DNA from: an uncultured Paracoccaceae bacterium
GTDB taxonomy: Bacteria > Pseudomonadota > Alphaproteobacteria > Rhodobacterales > Rhodobacteraceae
Reading direction: 5' to 3'
DNA length: 64,000 nucleotides
NCBI GenBank assembly: GCA_947500005.1
Contig: CANMQJ010000008.1
Coordinates: 1 to 64,000, forward strand
Shown piece by piece: positions 48,989-57,971 of this stretch. Every line of letters starts with the position of its first letter. Position 1 is the first letter of the stretch. Made by a program: the position numbers and the translations under genes. The notes under the pieces are model-generated. The model was not told the origin of the DNA. It saw nothing but the letters and a program-made list of their open reading frames with translations, and searched no databases.

Positions 48989-49690
48989 TTAATCCAGCGA
49001 GGCCACAAGCTCCGGAAGGTCGCCCAGATCGGACAGCTCGCGAAACCGCTGTGCCTGCACCGGCGCGTCCGCCCGCTCGATCTCCCATACGAGGCCGTGG
49101 GGCACGTAGACCCCCCAGCCGCCCGCTTCGACCACCGGAACGACATCCGAACGCATTGAATTGCCGACCATCATGGCCTGTTCGATGCCAGAGCCGTGAC
49201 GTGCGAAGATCTCGGTGTAAACCGGTTTGGACTTTTCCGATACTATCTCGACCTCGTCGAAGAGTTCGCCCAGCCCCGATTGCGCGAGCTTCCTCTCCTG
49301 GTCCAGTAGATCGCCCTTGGTGACGAGAATCACGCGATGGGTCTCGGCGATGGTTTCGATCGTCCGCCGCGCATGGGGCAGTAGTTCGATCGGGTAGGCC
49401 AGCATTTCCTGTCCTGCCTCGATCAACCGTTGGATCACCTGGGCCGGTACCCGAGCCTCGGTGACCTCGATCGCAGTCTCTATCATCGAGAGGACAAATC
49501 CTTTCACGCCATACCCGTAGCGACCGATGTTCTTGCGCTCGGCGGCCAGCAACCGCTCCATCAAATGGTCCTTTTCGGCATAATCCGAGAGCAGTTCGGC
49601 AAAGTGCTGCTGTGTCAGGGCGAAGAACCGCTCGTTGTGCCAGAGCGTATCGTCCGCGTCGAAACCGACCGTGGTGAGTGTCGCTGCCAT
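48989..49690 (-). CDS. HAD-superfamily hydrolase (233 aa)
   Basis: Motif I GFDADDTLWHN with the two Asp residues, motif III-region EKSKPVYTEIF and motif IV VGNSMRSDV. Typical haloacid dehalogenase-type phosphatase of about 230 residues. Substrate not deducible. A 242-bp gap with no gene separates it from the carboxypeptidase gene; it holds the latter's promoter. Confidence 0.88.
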   Translation of the reverse strand: MAATLTTVGFDADDTLWHNERFFALTQQHFAELLSDYAEKDHLMERLLAAERKNIGRYGYGVKGFVLSMIETAIEVTEARVPAQVIQRLIEAGQEMLAYPIELLPHARRTIETIAETHRVILVTKGDLLDQERKLAQSGLGELFDEVEIVSEKSKPVYTEIFARHGSGIEQAMMVGNSMRSDVVPVVEAGGWGVYVPHGLVWEIERADAPVQAQRFRELSDLGDLPELVASLD

Positions 49691-49801
49691 TGCGTGCCAC
49701 GCTGTCCCTTTTCCTGCCAGTGTGAAACGTTATATTAACGGCTACACGACCAAGACAAGCTAACCGGACACCGTTTCACGATGCTGCCAAGGCCCATTAC
49801 C

Positions 49802-50122
49802 ATGTCGGACAAGTCGGATGACGACGGCAATACCTCGGTCCTGGTCGAAACGCGGCCAAAGACCAAGCGGCCGCCGCTCTACAAGGTCCTGCTGCTCAAC
49901 GATGATTACACGCCCATGGAATTCGTCGTTCATGTGCTCGAGCGTTTCTTTGGCATGAATCACGCGCAGGCCTTCGAGGTGATGCTGACCGTGCACAAGC
50001 GGGGCGTTGCTGTGGTGGGCGTTTTCAGCCACGAGATCGCCGAGACAAAAGTGGGGCAGGTGATGGATTTCGCCCGTCGCCATCAACACCCGCTGCAATG
50101 CACGATGGAGCGGGAAGAGTGA
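49802..50122 (+). CDS. clpS: ATP-dependent Clp protease adaptor ClpS (106 aa)
   Basis: The core [27 protein letters not shown], followed by [19 protein letters not shown], is classic ClpS. It delivers N-degron substrates to ClpAP. A short, charged N-terminal extension of about 25 residues precedes the core. Start at 49802 gives the common length; an in-frame Met at 49781 is possible. A clpA gene is not adjacent. Confidence 0.95.
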   Translation: MSDKSDDDGNTSVLVETRPKTKRPPLYKVLLLNDDYTPMEFVVHVLERFFGMNHAQAFEVMLTVHKRGVAVVGVFSHEIAETKVGQVMDFARRHQHPLQCTMEREE

Positions 50123-50156
50123 CCCGCTTGCGTCGCTGATCCCTCGAACGGTTCCA

Positions 50157-51128
50157 ATGTCTCTTCGCTTGTCCCTCGCGCTCGACACCGGGCTGAAACT
50201 CTCCGCGCCGGTCACGGTTATCCTGCCCACACCTGACCATGACATTTCTCGTCTCCCTTCCCCGGTCCGGGTGGTGCAGCCGTTCAAGCCATATTTCGAC
50301 CATTTCGAGGCGCAAGGCTTCGATTGCGAGCCCGAAATGCAAATCCCCGGGGGAGATGTCGTTATGTTCCTCCCGCGTTCCAAGGTGCAGGCCCGCGATC
50401 TTGTGTCGAGGGCGGCGACGGGCGGTGGGACGGTTGTCATCGACGGTGCAAAGACCGACGGTGTCGACAGCCTCCTCAAAGAGATCCGCAAGCGCGTGCC
50501 GGTCGAGGGACCCATTTCCAAGGCGCATGGCAAGATCTTCTGGTTCGAGGCCAAGGAGAACCGATTCGACGATTGGTCCGTCGATGCACCGACAACGGTT
50601 GATGGCTTTCATGTCGCGCCGGGCGTGTTCTCTGCCGACGGTATCGACCCGGCCTCGTCCTTGCTACTCTCCGCCCTTCCTGAAAATCCGGGCAGACGCA
50701 GCGCCGATCTGGGGGCGGGATGGGGTTTTCTTTCGTCCCGGCTTCTGCAACGCACAAAGGTCGAAAAGATTTATCTGGTCGAAGCGGATCATGTCGCCCT
50801 GCTCTGTGCCCAAGAAAACGTGAATGACGCACGGGCCCGGTTCATCTGGGCGGATGCGCGCGACTGGCGCCCGGAAGAACCGGTCGACGCGGTCGTGATG
50901 AACCCGCCGTTTCATGCTGGCCGGGTGGCCGATCCCGGCATCGGTCAATCTTTCGTGGCGAACGCCGCGCGCATGCTTGCGCCAAACGGAAACCTCTGGA
51001 TGGTCGCCAACCGTCATCTGCCCTATGAGGCCGCGCTGCATACGCATTTCGGAAAAGTCGAGGAGATCGGTGGAGATACCCGGTTCAAGGTCTTGCACGC
51101 AGCAAGACCCTCTCGCGCCCGCCGCTGA
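50157..51128 (+). CDS. RsmC-like class I methyltransferase (323 aa)
   Basis: The C-terminal half has SADLGAGWGFLSSRL (SAM site) and the catalytic NPPFH motif, as in RsmC/RlmG that methylate guanine N2 of rRNA. The N-terminal half is a degenerate methyltransferase-like fold, as in RsmC. Likely a 16S or 23S rRNA guanine methyltransferase. It lies 34 bp after clpS and 37 bp before an SDR gene. Confidence 0.85.
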   Translation: MSLRLSLALDTGLKLSAPVTVILPTPDHDISRLPSPVRVVQPFKPYFDHFEAQGFDCEPEMQIPGGDVVMFLPRSKVQARDLVSRAATGGGTVVIDGAKTDGVDSLLKEIRKRVPVEGPISKAHGKIFWFEAKENRFDDWSVDAPTTVDGFHVAPGVFSADGIDPASSLLLSALPENPGRRSADLGAGWGFLSSRLLQRTKVEKIYLVEADHVALLCAQENVNDARARFIWADARDWRPEEPVDAVVMNPPFHAGRVADPGIGQSFVANAARMLAPNGNLWMVANRHLPYEAALHTHFGKVEEIGGDTRFKVLHAARPSRARR

Positions 51129-51165
51129 TCCCCGATAATCTGCCCGCGAAACCAGGAGACGCAGC

Positions 51166-51966
51166 ATGTCCTTTTCCATCGCCGGCAAGACCGCAATCGT
51201 CACGGGTGCCGCGAACGGCATCGGCCTGGCCATCGGGCGCCGGTTCCTCGAGGTCGGTGCCAACGTCATGTTCGCTGACATGGATGAAAAGCGTCTGGTT
51301 GACGAGCTTGGCAAACAGGCTGAGGAAGGGAATGTCCGTTATTTCGCTGGCGATCTGCGGGAAAAGCTGACGGTCGCAAACCTGCTATCCGCAACGATTG
51401 ACGCGTTCGATCAGGTCGACATCCTGGTGAACGGCGCGCGACAGGTGATGATCTCGGATCCTCTGGACGCGAACGACGACTCGGTGGTCACGCTGCTCAA
51501 CCAGAACTTGATGCCGGCTCTGAGATTGAGCCAGGCGGTCGCCAAGCGGATGATCAAGCAACGCGAAGCGGATGGCGAGGCACCGGCCGGGTCGATCATC
51601 AACCTGTCTTCGATCGCTGCACGGCGCACGCATCCCGACTTGATGGCCTATTCGGTCTCCTCGGCCGCGCTGGACCAGATGACGCGCTCGCTTGCCGTGG
51701 CGTTGGCGCCCAGCCGCATCAGGGTAAACTCCATCGCGTTCGGTTCGGTCATGAGCGCGTCTTTACGCTCGACCTTGCGCGACAATCGCGACTACCGCGA
51801 GGATATCGAGAACCACACGCCGTTGGCGCGGATCGCGGCCCCTGGGGAGTTGGCAGACACGGCGCAGTTTCTGGCCTCGGACGCGGCCGGTTTCATGACC
51901 GGGCAGATACTGACACTCGACGGTGGGCGGACGCTGCTCGATCCCGTCGCCGCCCCGGCGCATTGA
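51166..51966 (+). CDS. SDR-family protein with substituted active site (266 aa)
   Basis: Rossmann start KTAIVTGAANGIGLAIG and the Ser position (IINLSSIAA) are normal. However, the catalytic motif reads YSVSS, with Ser in place of the Lys of YxxxK, and the NNAG motif reads NGAR. It may be inactive, a binding protein, or use another mechanism. Codirectional with the downstream hemF gene, whose start follows 16 bp later, so the two may be co-expressed. Confidence 0.85.
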   Translation: MSFSIAGKTAIVTGAANGIGLAIGRRFLEVGANVMFADMDEKRLVDELGKQAEEGNVRYFAGDLREKLTVANLLSATIDAFDQVDILVNGARQVMISDPLDANDDSVVTLLNQNLMPALRLSQAVAKRMIKQREADGEAPAGSIINLSSIAARRTHPDLMAYSVSSAALDQMTRSLAVALAPSRIRVNSIAFGSVMSASLRSTLRDNRDYREDIENHTPLARIAAPGELADTAQFLASDAAGFMTGQILTLDGGRTLLDPVAAPAH

Positions 51967-51982
51967 GCAAAGGACCAAGAGT

Positions 51983-52876
51983 ATGAGTGAGATGTTGGCC
52001 GCCGAAAGAAGCAGGGCCTCGGACTGGTTCCGGCAGTTGCGGGATGAAATCGTCCATACCTTCGAGTTGCTCGAGGACAGCCATGCCTCCGGCCCGTTCT
52101 CGGAACTGGCACCGGGGCGGTTCACGGTTACCGAAACCCGCCGTGAAGCAGCCGACGGAGGTGACGCGGGCGGTGGCCTCATGTCCGTGATGCGCGGCGG
52201 TCGCGTTTTCGAGAAAGTGGGGGTGAACGTCTCCACCGTATACGGGGAATTGGGCGAGCAGGCCCAAGTGGCGATGGCCGCGCGCAAGGGTATCCCCGGG
52301 ATGGCCGAGGATCCGCGCTTCTGGGCTTCGGGCATTTCGCTAGTGGCCCATATGCGCAACCCGCATGTGCCGGCGGTGCACATGAACACTCGCATGTTCT
52401 GGACGCCACATGCCTGGTGGTTCGGAGGCGGCTCCGATCTCAACCCCTGCATTGAATATGAAGAGGACACGGCGCATTTCCACGCGACGCAAAAGACGCA
52501 TCTCGACCCGCATGGGGCCGGGCACTATCCTCGGCTCAAGGAATGGGCCGACGAGTATTTCTTTATCCCGCATCGCAAGCGGGCGCGCGGCGTCGGCGGG
52601 ATCTTCATGGACGATTATTGTACCGGAGACTGGGACGCGGATTTCGCCCTGACACAGGACATCGGCCGGGCCTTCCTACCCGCTTTCGTGCCATTGGTCG
52701 AAAAGCGTCGGGTGCAGGGGTTCTCGGACAACGACAAGGACGCCCAACTCATCCATCGCGGGCTCTATGCCGAGTATAACCTCGTTTATGACCGGGGAAC
52801 GAAATTCGGTCTTGCCACAGGCCACGACCCGGATGCCGTCCTGATGAGTCTGCCGCCCTTGGCCAAATGGGTCTAA
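51983..52876 (+). CDS. hemF: Aerobic coproporphyrinogen III oxidase (297 aa)
   Basis: The signature FGGGSDLNPCIEYEEDT, then HLDPHGAGHYPRLKEWADEYFFIPHR, and GIFMDDYC are diagnostic. It performs the oxygen-dependent decarboxylation of coproporphyrinogen III in heme and chlorophyll synthesis. Length fits (about 300). The ATG at 51983 is chosen; the frame extends into the SDR gene. Its stop overlaps by 4 bp the convergent SDR gene stop. Confidence 0.95.
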   Translation: MSEMLAAERSRASDWFRQLRDEIVHTFELLEDSHASGPFSELAPGRFTVTETRREAADGGDAGGGLMSVMRGGRVFEKVGVNVSTVYGELGEQAQVAMAARKGIPGMAEDPRFWASGISLVAHMRNPHVPAVHMNTRMFWTPHAWWFGGGSDLNPCIEYEEDTAHFHATQKTHLDPHGAGHYPRLKEWADEYFFIPHRKRARGVGGIFMDDYCTGDWDADFALTQDIGRAFLPAFVPLVEKRRVQGFSDNDKDAQLIHRGLYAEYNLVYDRGTKFGLATGHDPDAVLMSLPPLAKWV

Positions 52877-53631
52877 CTGCCTTCGATCCGGCGCTCCATC
52901 AGACGTTGGTAGAGGGCCGGTGACAGACGATTGACCCACCAGGCGGCACGCGCGATGCGGCCCACGGGGATCATCGGCCGGTGCCGGTCGAGCCCGCTCA
53001 GAATCTCGGCCGCAGCGGCCTCGGGCGTCATGTAGTCCACCCCATCGCTGGCCGATCCGGGGCGCGCCGTGCCGTCGGGCTGACGCTGATCGTTTCCGAT
53101 ATTGGTCGCCACGAACGAGGGCGCTGCGATATGCACTTGGACGCCATAGGGCTTTTCCTCGGACCGTAGCGATTTGAAGAAGCCTTCGAGCGCGTGTTTC
53201 GATGCGGCATAGGCCGTGCGGTGATAGAGTGGGGTGAATCCCGCGACAGAGGAAATCGCCAGGTGCGTGCCTTTTGAATTGCGCAGGGCGGGCAGGAAAT
53301 CCCGTGCCATCGCAACCGCCGCGAAATAATTGATCTCGAAGACCTTGCGGTGGCTCGCCTCGTCGCTGTCCGAGAAGCTGCCGATCTGTGTGATGCCGGC
53401 GTTATAGACGGCCATGTCGATGCTCTCGGATTTCTCCAGCGTTTGCGCGACGGCGGCGCGCAGATCCTCGGGGCGTGTCAGATCGCACGCGATCGCGTAT
53501 TGGGTTTCGGTCTGTTCCAAGTCCGAGATGTCCAGGTCAAGCAGGATCACGCGCCACCCGCGCGCCTGCAATGCCTTGGAGAGGGCGCGACCTAGGCCGC
53601 CCGCGCCACCCGATATGACGGATGTTTTCAT
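52873..53631 (-). CDS. SDR-family oxidoreductase (252 aa)
   Basis: Classical short-chain dehydrogenase: SGGAGGLGRALSKAL, NAG in VYNAGIT, Ser in AISSVAG and YAASK. Last gene of the four-gene run beginning with the monooxygenase at 56769; it overlaps the epimerase stop by ATGA. Substrate unknown. Confidence 0.88.
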   Translation of the reverse strand: MKTSVISGGAGGLGRALSKALQARGWRVILLDLDISDLEQTETQYAIACDLTRPEDLRAAVAQTLEKSESIDMAVYNAGITQIGSFSDSDEASHRKVFEINYFAAVAMARDFLPALRNSKGTHLAISSVAGFTPLYHRTAYAASKHALEGFFKSLRSEEKPYGVQVHIAAPSFVATNIGNDQRQPDGTARPGSASDGVDYMTPEAAAAEILSGLDRHRPMIPVGRIARAAWWVNRLSPALYQRLMERRIEGS

Positions 53632-54557
53632 GGCCCTGCCTGCCTTCTCCAGAGATCGAAAACCTCGGCGCTGGTTTTCTCTGGAACATAGCCGAATTCC
53701 TGCTTCAGCGCGTCATTCGCCAGGACCGGGCGGAATTGCAGGAAACGCACCTGTTCAGGCCCATAGCGGGACAGGCCGAGCGGACGGGCGATGGCAAGCG
53801 CTGCTTTAAGCACCCAAGCGGGCAGCCTGAGAACAGGTTTGCCGAGCGCCCGCGCAAGGGCGCTGACGCCCATCGCGCCATCGCCAGCGACGTTGTAGAT
53901 CCCTGGAGGTCCGTCTGTCGCGGCCCGCACCAAGATTCGCGCCAGGTCGCGTGTCCAGATGAAGACGAAGGGGCTCTCGCTGCCGGTGACGGCCAGGAGT
54001 CGCGGTTTGTGAAAAAGGGCGGTTATCTGGTTTTCCGTGCCTTCGCCCAGAACAGTGCCGACACGGAGGACGACCTGCTCAAGCTCCGGATGATCGCGCC
54101 GCGCATGTGTCAGCATCTCCTCGACCTGCCGTTTGTGGTCTGAATAGGGAAACTCTCGATTGCCGCGAAGCGGATCCGTTTCACGCAAGGGCACGGGATT
54201 GTCGGCGTGATACCCGTAGGCCGCACCTGAGGAGGTCACCACCAGCCGTTTCACGCCCGTGGCGATGGCCGCATCCATAACCTTGCGCGTTCCTTCGACG
54301 TCGACGCGATGAGCGAGGTCGCGGCCCGTTCCCTTCGGCGGCGTCACGATCGAGGCCAGATGCACGACCACTTCAGGCCGGATCTCGGCGATGACACGCT
54401 GAGGGTCGTCCGTGGTGACGTCCATTCGCACGAACTGTACGCCGGGCGGCAACGGATCGGGCGCGACAAGATCCGTCGCGACGATTTCGCCCTCCAGTTC
54501 ATCGATAAGTGCGCGGCCGACCATGCCCGCCGCTCCGGTGATCAGGATACGGGTCAT
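53628..54557 (-). CDS. NAD-dependent epimerase/dehydratase, extended SDR (309 aa)
   Basis: ITGAAGMVGRALIDEL dinucleotide motif and YSDHK catalytic motif (YxxxK), with Ser at VVTSSGAAYG. Extended SDR acting on a sugar or a steroid-like substrate. The ATG at 54557 is used; the frame extends to 54851 inside the transporter gene. Coupled by ATGA to both neighbours. Confidence 0.88.
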   Translation of the reverse strand: MTRILITGAAGMVGRALIDELEGEIVATDLVAPDPLPPGVQFVRMDVTTDDPQRVIAEIRPEVVVHLASIVTPPKGTGRDLAHRVDVEGTRKVMDAAIATGVKRLVVTSSGAAYGYHADNPVPLRETDPLRGNREFPYSDHKRQVEEMLTHARRDHPELEQVVLRVGTVLGEGTENQITALFHKPRLLAVTGSESPFVFIWTRDLARILVRAATDGPPGIYNVAGDGAMGVSALARALGKPVLRLPAWVLKAALAIARPLGLSRYGPEQVRFLQFRPVLANDALKQEFGYVPEKTSAEVFDLWRRQAGP

Positions 54558-55456
54558 CGCGCGGCCTCCGTCCTCGACATCAGTGAGGCAAGCGCCAGCC
54601 CGGAGATTGCGTGCCAGATCCCCCAGAAGGCTGCGACCACGGCCATACCGCCCAGGCCGCCGAAAAAGGCAAAGATCAGCACGAGGCCGAGGCCCGAATT
54701 CTGGATGCCCGTCTCGATCGTTACCGCCCGGCGGTTGAAGGGGGACAGCCCAGCGAGGGTTGCAATGCTCCAACCGGCACCGAGGGCCAGAGTGTTGTGC
54801 AGCACCACAAGCCCTGCAACCATGCCGGCATATCCAAGGAAGAAGCTCCAATTCGCCGCCAGCGCCATAATGATGAAGGCGATGAAGATCGCCATGGACA
54901 GTCTTTGCATCGGCTTGCGCAGGCGCTGCGCCAAATCCGGTCGCCGGTGGTTCAGCGTTACGCCGAGAACGAGGGGAAGGACCAGCATCAGGCCAACCGT
55001 GATGGCGATTTGCACCGGGTCGATCTCGGTGCGCTCCAAGATCGCGCGGGTCGGTTCATAGAGACCGCCCCAAAGCGCGATGTTGAGCGGTGTCATCAGG
55101 ATTGCACCAACGGTGGCGAAGGCCGTCATCGATACTGAAAGAGCTGCATTGCCCCCGGCGCGGTGAGTGATGAAATTCGAGATATTCCCTCCCGGACATG
55201 CGGCGACGAGAATGAGCCCCAGTGCGATGGAGGGGCGCGGCGTCGTGAGCCAGACCAAGGCGAAAGTCAGGATCGGCAATAGCAGGAATTGCGAGATCAG
55301 CCCGACGATCAATGGTTTCGGGGCGCGGCGCAGGCGCCGGAAATCCTCGGGCAGAAGGTCGATGGCGATCGAGAACATGACCACGGCGAGGATCGCGTTC
55401 AGGAGCGTCAGAGAGGCGGGCGAGAAATTGAGCGTGATCTCGTCGATGCCGGTCAT
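54554..55456 (-). CDS. Bile acid:sodium symporter family protein (300 aa)
   Basis: About ten hydrophobic helices, with the family ACPGGNISNFITHRAGGNAALS and GIQNSGLGLVL motifs. It takes up organic anions with sodium. It is encoded between a flavin monooxygenase and an epimerase, so it may import the substrate of this pathway. Start 55456 overlaps the upstream gene's stop by ATGA. Confidence 0.88.
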   Translation of the reverse strand: MTGIDEITLNFSPASLTLLNAILAVVMFSIAIDLLPEDFRRLRRAPKPLIVGLISQFLLLPILTFALVWLTTPRPSIALGLILVAACPGGNISNFITHRAGGNAALSVSMTAFATVGAILMTPLNIALWGGLYEPTRAILERTEIDPVQIAITVGLMLVLPLVLGVTLNHRRPDLAQRLRKPMQRLSMAIFIAFIIMALAANWSFFLGYAGMVAGLVVLHNTLALGAGWSIATLAGLSPFNRRAVTIETGIQNSGLGLVLIFAFFGGLGGMAVVAAFWGIWHAISGLALASLMSRTEAAR

Positions 55457-56769
55457 GCGGCCGCGCCCTTGAGCCGCTTGATCCAGCCCGTCACTGCCTT
55501 GCGATAGGTGGCCTTGTCCACGTAATAGGCCATACGCGCCAGTTTCAGGTAGTTCATGCCGCCCGTGGCACGATCGAAGCCCTTGGCCTTTGCGGCTTGC
55601 AGGGCCTTGGCGGCTGGTGCTCCGTCGCGCAGCCCCTTGATGTATCGCGCAACCATCTCGGCCTGCTCGTGCCGACCCTGCCAACCCAGCCCCGTCGCCT
55701 CGATCATGCCCAGAAGGAACAGGTCGTCCCGTTCGGGGTGCATGGCGTTGAGGTAAAGATGCGGCGCGTCGCCCTGCCAGTTGAGCAGGTCGCGGTCGAT
55801 GAAGGGGTAGTGCAGCTTGTAGCCGGTCGCCGTCAGGACAAGGTCGTACTCCGCTTGGGATCCGTCACGGAAATGTACGGTCTTGCCCTCGAACCGATCT
55901 ATGTCGGCGCGGATGCGGATGTCGCCATGCCCGGCGTGGTAAAGCACGAGCGAATTCACCACCGGGTGGCTCTCGTAAAGTTGGTAGTCTGGTTTGGGAA
56001 AACCGTATTTCTGGGGATCGCCGACAAACCAGCGGAGGATAAGGCTGTCGATCCGCCGTTTCAGCCACATCGGCAGGCGTATCGCGCCGCCCATCGTGTC
56101 GGCGGGCTTGCCGAAGACATACTTGGGAACGAAGTAGTATCCCCGGCGCATGGACAGGTCGCAACTCTCGGCGTGATGGATCGCATCCACGGCAATATCA
56201 CAGCCGGAATTGCCTGCACCGACGATCAGGACCCGTTTGCCATCGAACTGCCGCGGATCGCGATATTCGCTTGCGTGTATCAACTCCCCCTCGAACTCTC
56301 CTTGGAAACGCGGCATGTTCGGCTCGGAGAGGGTGCCATTCGCAATCAGGACCCCGGCATAAACCGCGCTGTGCTCACCCGTGTCGTCGCGCCATGTGAC
56401 ACGCCAGCCCTCGCCGCTTTCACCGAGGGGCTCGATGCGGGTCACTTCCGTGTTGAAGCTGTAGTGGTCGCGCAGACCGAAATGGTCGGCGAAATCGCCG
56501 AAATACCGTTTCATCTCGCGATGGGACGGGTATTCGGCAACGTCCTCTGCCATCGGAAAATCCGCGAACTCCGTCATGCGCTTGGAGGATATCAGATGCG
56601 CCGATTCGTACATGGTGGAGCGGGGCGCGTCGATGTCCCAGAGACCTCCGACACCAGAATGCAGCTCGAATCCCTGAAAGGGGATACCTTGTTCTTTCAG
56701 CACCTTGGCCGCCGCAAGCCCCATGGGGCCTGCCCCGATCAGGGCAAATGCCTCGCGCGTTTCCGTCAT
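55453..56769 (-). CDS. FAD-dependent monooxygenase, FMO/BVMO type (438 aa)
   Basis: N-terminal LIGAGPMGLAAAKVL, second dinucleotide motif VLIVGAGNSGCDIAVD, and between them FEGELIHASEYRDP, close to the FMO-identifying FxGxxxHxxxY pattern. The enzyme would insert oxygen into a ketone (Baeyer-Villiger) or oxygenate nitrogen or sulfur. First gene of the operon, divergent from a TetR gene. The ATG at 56769 is chosen; the frame extends across the operator to 56985. Confidence 0.88.
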   Translation of the reverse strand: MTETREAFALIGAGPMGLAAAKVLKEQGIPFQGFELHSGVGGLWDIDAPRSTMYESAHLISSKRMTEFADFPMAEDVAEYPSHREMKRYFGDFADHFGLRDHYSFNTEVTRIEPLGESGEGWRVTWRDDTGEHSAVYAGVLIANGTLSEPNMPRFQGEFEGELIHASEYRDPRQFDGKRVLIVGAGNSGCDIAVDAIHHAESCDLSMRRGYYFVPKYVFGKPADTMGGAIRLPMWLKRRIDSLILRWFVGDPQKYGFPKPDYQLYESHPVVNSLVLYHAGHGDIRIRADIDRFEGKTVHFRDGSQAEYDLVLTATGYKLHYPFIDRDLLNWQGDAPHLYLNAMHPERDDLFLLGMIEATGLGWQGRHEQAEMVARYIKGLRDGAPAAKALQAAKAKGFDRATGGMNYLKLARMAYYVDKATYRKAVTGWIKRLKGAAA

Positions 56770-56795
56770 GTTTCCTCCGTGTTCGCCAACCAAGA

Positions 56796-56811
56796 TTGAA
56801 CGATTGTTCAA
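56796..56811. promoter_or_regulatory. Perfect inverted repeat TTGAAC-GATT-GTTCAA, candidate TetR operator
   Basis: Six-base arms and a 4-base spacer in the 79-bp gap between the divergent monooxygenase and TetR genes. Likely the operator for the TetR gene that follows, controlling both directions. Distinct from the TTGAGCGCTCAA site of the amine cluster. Confidence 0.7.
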
Positions 56812-56848
56812 AATAAGGCAAGCTGGTTCGATCTGGGCCGAGGAAGTC

Positions 56849-57496
56849 ATGGAAAAGAAACGGACAAGGGCACCTTCGGCGCGATCATTGGAAACGCGTG
56901 CGCGCATTCTGGACGCGGCCGAGGCGGTTTTTGCGGAACGGGGATTCGAGGGGGCCTCGATCCGTGACATAGCCTCGCTCGCCAAGGTGCAGGTCGGGCT
57001 CGTCCACCATCACGGCGGTGGCAAGGAAGAACTCTTCCATCAAACCGTGGCGCGTCGCGCGGAGGAGCTCGCTCGCATCAGGATCGAGGGGTTGGAGCGG
57101 ATCAAGGAAGCGGGAGAGGTGTCGCTGCGCGGGATTCTCGACTGCTTCATCCGTCCGTATGTGACCCTCGCGCAAAGCGGCGGCGCGCATTGGCTTGCCT
57201 ATGGGCGCTTGGTGGCGCATGTGTCGGCAGATCCACGCTGGGGCCGGATCGCGGCGGAGTGTTTCGACCCGACTGCCCGCCGATTTATCGCCGAAATTGC
57301 TGCCCTTTATCCCGATGCGGACCCGCAGCGACTGGCCACCGGGCAAGTCTATTCTGTCGCGGCGATGCTGGCATTTCTGAACACCGGATGGCGGGTCGAA
57401 GCGCTCAGCCCGGGGGCGGGGGCGGCCGAGATCGATCTGCTGGTGGAGTTCTGTGCAGCCGGTATCGAGGCGATGATTGCCGACTCCCCTGCATGA
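56849..57496 (+). CDS. TetR-family regulator (215 aa)
   Basis: HTH region TRARILDAAEAVFAERGFEGASIRDIASLAKVQVGLVHHHGGGKEELF, followed by a helical ligand domain (FIRPYVTLAQSGG...), fits TetR/AcrR. The N-terminus MEKKRTRAPSARSLE is basic. Start 56849 has AGGA 5 bases upstream. Probably represses the divergent monooxygenase operon. A perfect GC hairpin follows the gene. Confidence 0.9.
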   Translation: MEKKRTRAPSARSLETRARILDAAEAVFAERGFEGASIRDIASLAKVQVGLVHHHGGGKEELFHQTVARRAEELARIRIEGLERIKEAGEVSLRGILDCFIRPYVTLAQSGGAHWLAYGRLVAHVSADPRWGRIAAECFDPTARRFIAEIAALYPDADPQRLATGQVYSVAAMLAFLNTGWRVEALSPGAGAAEIDLLVEFCAAGIEAMIADSPA

Positions 57497-57512
57497 AAGA
57501 CTGGGATGTCAG

Positions 57513-57543
57513 GCGCAACCCCACGCCGGTTGTGGGGTTGCGC
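57513..57543 (+). terminator. Perfect 12-bp hairpin after the TetR gene
   Basis: GCGCAACCCCAC / GTGGGGTTGCGC with a 7-base loop, 16 bp after the stop. No T tract follows, so termination efficiency is uncertain. Confidence 0.55.
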
Positions 57544-57735
57544 TGCCGGACTGCCTCGGCATCTCAACCGATCTTGCGGGCAGTTCCGGACACCCGGATG
57601 GCATGTCCGGGGGTTGTCGTCGAATTCGGCATGGATGGACGATCTGGCTCCGATGTCCTCACTTTTGTGATCTCGATCGCCCGCCCTGCGGCCGACCAAT
57701 GTCGCGCAAGTAGCAGGCCAGCGCAGCCGCCGCTC

Positions 57736-57954
57736 CTACCGATGCCGGACCGCTTGCGTATACTTTGTTCTTCCGAAGTCGTCGGACGCGGTTCTCGAAT
57801 CTTCGAACAGTTGCAATAGGATGCTGCCGGAATGGCTTGCATCCTCTGCGCGAACGGCGGTCGGCGCTGCCGCAAAGCCTATGGCGAGAGAGGCCGCGGC
57901 AAGAACGGCTCCGGCAGAGATCGCTGCGGCGGTGTCGATGAGATGTCGTGTCAT
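57736..57954 (-). CDS. Small protein with signal peptide (72 aa)
   Basis: The N-terminal 36 residues (MTRHLIDTAAAISAGAVLAAASLAIGF...) look like a signal peptide, with likely cleavage after VRA; the mature part would be about 36 residues (starting EDASHSGSILLQLFED). AAAGGA lies 7 bases before the ATG at 57954. It is 17 bp after the PPOX-like gene on the same strand. No family recognised; could be a short periplasmic peptide. Confidence 0.45.
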   Translation of the reverse strand: MTRHLIDTAAAISAGAVLAAASLAIGFAAAPTAVRAEDASHSGSILLQLFEDSRTASDDFGRTKYTQAVRHR

Positions 57955-57971
57955 GGCTAAATCCTTTTCGA

